Source of the DNA: Bradyrhizobium sp. OK095
GTDB lineage: Bacteria > Pseudomonadota > Alphaproteobacteria > Rhizobiales > Xanthobacteraceae
Reading direction: 5' to 3'
Assembly: GCF_900109945.1 (NCBI RefSeq)
Contig: NZ_FOBX01000002.1
Coordinates: forward strand, 62,001-126,000
DNA length: 64,000 nucleotides
The notes beneath the pieces were generated by a model that saw only the letters and a program-made list of their open reading frames with translations, did no database searches and had not been told where the DNA came from. Shown here in pieces: positions 60,609 through 64,000 of this stretch (position 1 is its first letter; every line of letters starts with the position of its first letter). Made by a program: the position numbers and the translations under genes.

Positions 60609-61802
60609 TCATTCCGCGCCACCTTTCCCGGTGAAGACGCGGCCAAACATGCGCGCGAGCCGGGCGCGCAAAACATCCGATGCAATCGACCAGACGCTGA
60701 GCTCGACCGCCTGCCCCGACGGCGCGCCCGACATGTGACGGTCGAGATTTCCCGCGAACTCCGCAATCAGGCGTCTGGCGAGATCGCGCACCAGGCCGGG
60801 CCGGCCGAATTGCGCCAGCATTCCCGTGAGCGTGTAGCCGATCGACAGTTCGACAGCGGTCGCCGCGCCGCCTTCGAGCGGCACGAGCTGATAGCGGATT
60901 TCACCTTGCGTGGCCGAGTGGCTGCGCTGGTCGGTGCCGATGCCGACAATACGGCCGGAGAGCGTCGCGGGATCGCGTGCGATGCGCGCGGCCCCCTCGA
61001 AGGCCGCCGCGATCGGCCCGAGCCTGACGCGGATCATGCCTTCCACGCGCTCAGGCCTTGGCGGCGCCGTCAGCGATACCCCGGGCAAGCAGGCCGCGAT
61101 GGCTGCGATATCATCGAACATCGCAAACACTTTTGCCGGCGCGTGCGCCAGCGTGAAGCGCTGGTCGAGTACGGTTGCCGGGGTGAAGTCCGGGATTTTG
61201 GCCGGTGCAGCACCCTCCGATGCCGGCGCCAGTGCCTGCGGCACAAGCCGTGGTTCGTTCGGGCTAGATGTGGCTCTCCCCGATCCGACGGGGCCGAGAC
61301 TGGTCCGGCCGCCATCGGCCTGCGGCGCAATGTTGCGCGCCCGCCTTGCCTCAATCACGGACTGCACGGCCCTGACGACGCCGACATAGCCGGTGCAGCG
61401 GCAGAGATTGCCACTCAACCCAACGCGAATGCGTCGTTCGTCGGCGTCGGGCAGACGCAGCACCAGGTCGCGCGCGGAGACCAGCATGCCGGGCGTGCAA
61501 TAGCCGCACTGCAGGGCATGTTCCCGGGTGAAGGCGGCGCGCAGTTCGGCCGTGACCTCGTCCTCGTCGAGGCCTTCGATCGTGGTGACGTCGGCGCCCT
61601 CGCAGGCCACCGCATAGGTGATGCAGGAACGCGCCGGCACGCCGTCGAGCAGCACGGTGCAGGCGCCGCAAACGCCGTGCTCGCAGCCGAGATGCGTGCC
61701 CGTCAAATCGAGCTTGTCGCGGACGAAATCGGCAAGGCTGGTGCGCGGTTCGGCCGAAAACTCCACCGCACGGCGATTGACCTGAAGCGCGATCGTGGTC
61801 AT
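60609..61802 (-). CDS. Molybdenum-hydroxylase small Fe-S subunit (CoxS type) fused to a CoxG/SRPBCC domain
   Basis: A 397-residue fusion. Residues 1-160 carry the two 2Fe-2S clusters: plant-type (CEHGVCGACTVLLDG) and the helical type (CGYCTPGM, LCRCTGY). After an Ala/Pro-rich linker, residues about 200-360 form a CoxG-like SRPBCC domain (LAHAPAKVFAMFDDIAAIAACLPGV). CoxG is normally a separate protein thought to help membrane docking or assembly of carbon monoxide dehydrogenase-type enzymes; the rest of the tail may be a membrane-proximal segment. It overlaps the FAD-subunit gene by 4 bases. Confidence 0.88.
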   Translation of the reverse strand: MTTIALQVNRRAVEFSAEPRTSLADFVRDKLDLTGTHLGCEHGVCGACTVLLDGVPARSCITYAVACEGADVTTIEGLDEDEVTAELRAAFTREHALQCGYCTPGMLVSARDLVLRLPDADERRIRVGLSGNLCRCTGYVGVVRAVQSVIEARRARNIAPQADGGRTSLGPVGSGRATSSPNEPRLVPQALAPASEGAAPAKIPDFTPATVLDQRFTLAHAPAKVFAMFDDIAAIAACLPGVSLTAPPRPERVEGMIRVRLGPIAAAFEGAARIARDPATLSGRIVGIGTDQRSHSATQGEIRYQLVPLEGGAATAVELSIGYTLTGMLAQFGRPGLVRDLARRLIAEFAGNLDRHMSGAPSGQAVELSVWSIASDVLRARLARMFGRVFTGKGGAE

Positions 61803-62635
61803 GCGGCGGCCTCCAGGACGGCGCGCTTCAACACGCTGACATGGATATGGCGCTGCGCGGCGTCGTCGATGCCGGCCCCGACGAGAAGAGCATCGGCGAC
61901 ACGGACGTCGAAACGCTGCTTGTAGTCGGCCGCGATCCGCCCGCCGAACAACTCGGCGGCATCCGTCACGACGATCGGCGTCGTGTCGATCGCACCGATC
62001 ACGACGCGCGCCGAGGCGGCGGCGGGATTAATCAGCACCGCACCGATGGCATGGGCAAACTCGCCGGTCTTGCGGCAGCTCTTGGCATAGCCCCAATGTG
62101 CCGATGCTGCGCGGGCCGGGACGTGGATAGCCTCGACGATCTCGCCCGGGTGTAACGCCGATTCCAGCGCACCGAGAACAAATGCATCTACGGCTAGCGT
62201 GCGCGCGCCGGCAAGGCTGCGCAGCGTCACGCGCGCGCCCAAGGCCGCCAGTGCCGAAATCCAGTCCGCGGCGGGATCGGCGTGGCTGAGCGATCCGCCG
62301 ATGGTGCCGCGGTTGCGCACCGCGCGATAGGCGATGTTGGCCGCAACGCCGCGCATGGCGCCGCGGGTTACGTCGGCGGTGCGCCCGTCCTCGATATCGG
62401 CATGGGTGACCAGAGCCCCGAGCACCAGCTCGTTGCCGACGACCTCCGCCCGCTTGAGCTCGGCAAGGCCCGAGATGTCGACGATCAGCTCCGGCTGAAC
62501 CAGCCGCAGATTGAGCATCGGGCCGAGCGACTGCCCACCGGCGATGATCTTTGCCGACGCGCTGTTTGCCGCGAGCATCGACAGCGCCGCGTCGAGATCG
62601 CGCGGACGCTCGTAGCTAAAGGGCGCCGGCTTCAT
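61799..62635 (-). CDS. Molybdenum-hydroxylase FAD subunit (CoxM type)
   Basis: FAD-binding middle subunit of 278 residues: N-terminal PAPFSYERPRDLDAAL, the FAD motif AGGQSLGPMLNLRL, and the second motif VRNRGTIGGSLSHADPAADW. Passes electrons from the Fe-S subunit to FAD and then to the acceptor. It overlaps both neighbours by 4 bases (ATGA), so the order large-medium-small is translationally coupled. Confidence 0.92.
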   Translation of the reverse strand: MKPAPFSYERPRDLDAALSMLAANSASAKIIAGGQSLGPMLNLRLVQPELIVDISGLAELKRAEVVGNELVLGALVTHADIEDGRTADVTRGAMRGVAANIAYRAVRNRGTIGGSLSHADPAADWISALAALGARVTLRSLAGARTLAVDAFVLGALESALHPGEIVEAIHVPARAASAHWGYAKSCRKTGEFAHAIGAVLINPAAASARVVIGAIDTTPIVVTDAAELFGGRIAADYKQRFDVRVADALLVGAGIDDAAQRHIHVSVLKRAVLEAAA

Positions 62636-64000
62636 GCCGCGCTCCTATCCGCTGCACGCGCAGCCAGCACGGCCGCGACGACACGGTGCGGCGTGATCGG
62701 CGACTGCATCAGCTCGACACCGAGCGGGCGCAGCGCGTCGTTGACGGCGTTGGCGATCGCGGCCGGCGGCGCGATCGCACCGCCCTCGCCGATGCCCTTC
62801 ACGCCGAACTGCGTATAGGGCGACGGCGTCTCCATGTGATCGAGGCGCGCGGCCGGAACCTCGGTCGGGCCCGGCAGCAGATAATCGGCAAGCGTCGTCG
62901 CCAGCGGCTGGCCGGAGGCATCGAACGGCATTTCCTCGTAGAGCGCGGTGCCGATGCCTTGCGCGAGACCGCCATAGATCTGGCCGTCGACCACAAGCGG
63001 ATTGACCAGGACGCCACCGTCCTCGACGATCACATAGTCAAGAATTTCCACCTCGCCGAGATCAGGATCGACCGCGACAAGGGCCGCATGCGCAGCGTAG
63101 CTGAAGGTGCCGCTGTCGCGCACGGGCTTGTAGCCTTGCGTCACCTCGAGCCCGCCGGGATCGACGTCCGCCGGCAGGTCTTGCGGGCGCCGATACCAGG
63201 TGTGGGCGATCGCCTTCAGGCTGACGCTGCCGTTGACGCCGCGCACCTCGCCATTCTGCAACACCACCGCGGCCGGATCGTGCTGCAACAGCTTCGCGCC
63301 GATGCGCCTGGCACGTTCGCCGAGCTCGCGGCAGGCGGTGGCCACCGCGCCGCCCGCCATCACCATCGAGCGCGAGCCCCAGGTGCCGGTCGAATAGGGC
63401 GTCATCGCGGTGTCGCCGAGGATGATGCGGATTTTTGCGACGTCGATGCCGAGCATCTCGTGCGCGACCTGGGCGAGCGTGGTCTCCAGGCCCTGCCCGT
63501 GCGAATGCACGCCGACGCGCAATTCGAGGCCGCCATCCGGCGTCAGCCGTGCGGACGCCTGCTCATGCCCCGGCACCATCGGAATGCCCCAGCCGGCATA
63601 AACCGAGGTGCCGTGCGCGGCCTGCTCGCAATAGATAGAGATTCCGACGCCGATGCGGCGGCCGTCGGCCTCGCCCTCGCGTTGCCTGGCGCGAATGGAA
63701 TCGATGTCGATCGCGGCCAGCGCGCGGCGCATTGCTTCCGGATAATCGCCGCTGTCAAAATGCTTCCTGGTGATGTTGTCGAACGGCATCTGCTCCGGCA
63801 GCACCAGATTGCGCAACCTGACTTCACCGGGCTCAAGGCCGGCTTCGGCCGCCACGAGATCGAGCATCAGCTCCAACGCGAAGCAGACGCCGGTGCGCGC
63901 CACGCCGCGATACGGCAGGATCGGGCATTTGTTGGTGGCGACCGAGAAGGTGCGGCAGCGATAGGCCGGCATCTTGTAGGGGCCGGGCAGGATGCTCGCG
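62632..64000 (-). CDS. Molybdenum-hydroxylase large subunit (CoxL/XdhB family), N-terminal part cut by window edge
   Basis: Catalytic subunit with the molybdopterin cytosine-dinucleotide site. The frame stays open to the right edge and reads into it as a typical PGPYKMPAYRCRT stretch, so the ORF is truncated by the window and not by its own start. Visible motifs include QGLETTLAQVAHEMLG, GTWGSRSMVMAGGAV and the catalytic Glu in GIGEGGAIAPPAAIANAV. The active-site loop that separates true CO dehydrogenase (CSFR) from N-heterocycle hydroxylases lies outside, so the substrate cannot be decided. An aromatic N-heterocycle is more likely than CO given the transporter. Confidence 0.88.
   Translation of the reverse strand, partial: ASILPGPYKMPAYRCRTFSVATNKCPILPYRGVARTGVCFALELMLDLVAAEAGLEPGEVRLRNLVLPEQMPFDNITRKHFDSGDYPEAMRRALAAIDIDSIRARQREGEADGRRIGVGISIYCEQAAHGTSVYAGWGIPMVPGHEQASARLTPDGGLELRVGVHSHGQGLETTLAQVAHEMLGIDVAKIRIILGDTAMTPYSTGTWGSRSMVMAGGAVATACRELGERARRIGAKLLQHDPAAVVLQNGEVRGVNGSVSLKAIAHTWYRRPQDLPADVDPGGLEVTQGYKPVRDSGTFSYAAHAALVAVDPDLGEVEILDYVIVEDGGVLVNPLVVDGQIYGGLAQGIGTALYEEMPFDASGQPLATTLADYLLPGPTEVPAARLDHMETPSPYTQFGVKGIGEGGAIAPPAAIANAVNDALRPLGVELMQSPITPHRVVAAVLAARAADRSAA

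Noticed and set aside
59334..61925. An 863-codon open frame on the plus strand
   Set aside because: Antisense to the binding-protein and CoxS-CoxG genes, which have clear motifs. Composition is that of a G+C shadow.

Overview
The window is high-G+C DNA packed with genes. It consists almost entirely of uptake systems and catabolic enzymes for aromatic or indolic acids and for peptides. The gene style (many LIV-type and Dpp-type ABC transporters, MarR/GntR regulators beside their targets, salicylyl/aminobenzoyl-CoA monooxygenase fusion, gentisate dioxygenase) points to an alphaproteobacterium of the Bradyrhizobium/Nitrobacteraceae type. No rRNA, tRNA, CRISPR array or intact insertion sequence was seen. 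All calls come from reading the sequence and proteins; no database search was run.

Layout. (A) 1-8288: a minus-strand operon with a class III aminotransferase, a Dpp-type peptide/amide ABC transporter (binding protein, two permeases, two ATPases) and an amidase cut by the left edge, opposite a divergent GntR/FCD regulator with a perfect palindrome between them. (B) 8339-25788: an aryl-CoA catabolic block. A fused FAD-monooxygenase/Old-Yellow-Enzyme (2-aminobenzoyl-CoA or salicylyl-CoA type), an acyl-CoA dehydrogenase and a RidA protein form one operon. A MarR regulator lies divergent to it. A second minus-strand operon carries a Cys-less racemase homologue, Ohr, a Cys-less thiolase, a DUF35-SDR fusion, a cyclase/isatin-hydrolase-like enzyme, a binding protein and a CoA ligase. 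A divergent operon encodes a LIV-type transporter with a LivM-LivG fusion. Three matching 18-bp sites tie these operons to one regulator. (C) 25789-30671: an accessory stretch with a quinone-oxidoreductase-like gene, a divergent MocR regulator and an AT-richer orphan membrane protein. (D) 30672-44997: an aromatic block. A nitrilase, gentisate 1,2-dioxygenase, FAH hydrolase, hotdog thioesterase and EthD-like protein are read leftwards; indolepyruvate oxidoreductase-like subunits and two MarR regulators are read rightwards; a Rieske dioxygenase (reductase, alpha, beta) with a CoA ligase and an SDR is read leftwards. Two of the promoters carry an ACATGT-centred element in a 17-bp spacer. (E) 45090-55580: a GntR/UTRA regulator, two M20 homologues, a second Dpp transporter with fused ATPases, a creatinase-fold protein and an arylformamidase-like hydrolase. 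(F) 55586-64000: a minus-strand operon of a xanthine-dehydrogenase-family hydroxylase (large subunit cut by the right edge), a second LIV transporter and a small Rieske protein.

How it may work together. The simplest reading of blocks B and D is import of an indolic or aromatic acid (auxin-like, kynurenine-like or salicylate-like), activation to a CoA ester, oxygenation and dearomatisation while bound to CoA or thioester release to gentisate, and ring cleavage. Ligand-responsive MarR repressors, probably sensing acids or aryl-CoA thioesters, would control the operons. The substrate is inference; enzyme families and operon structures are well supported by visible motifs.
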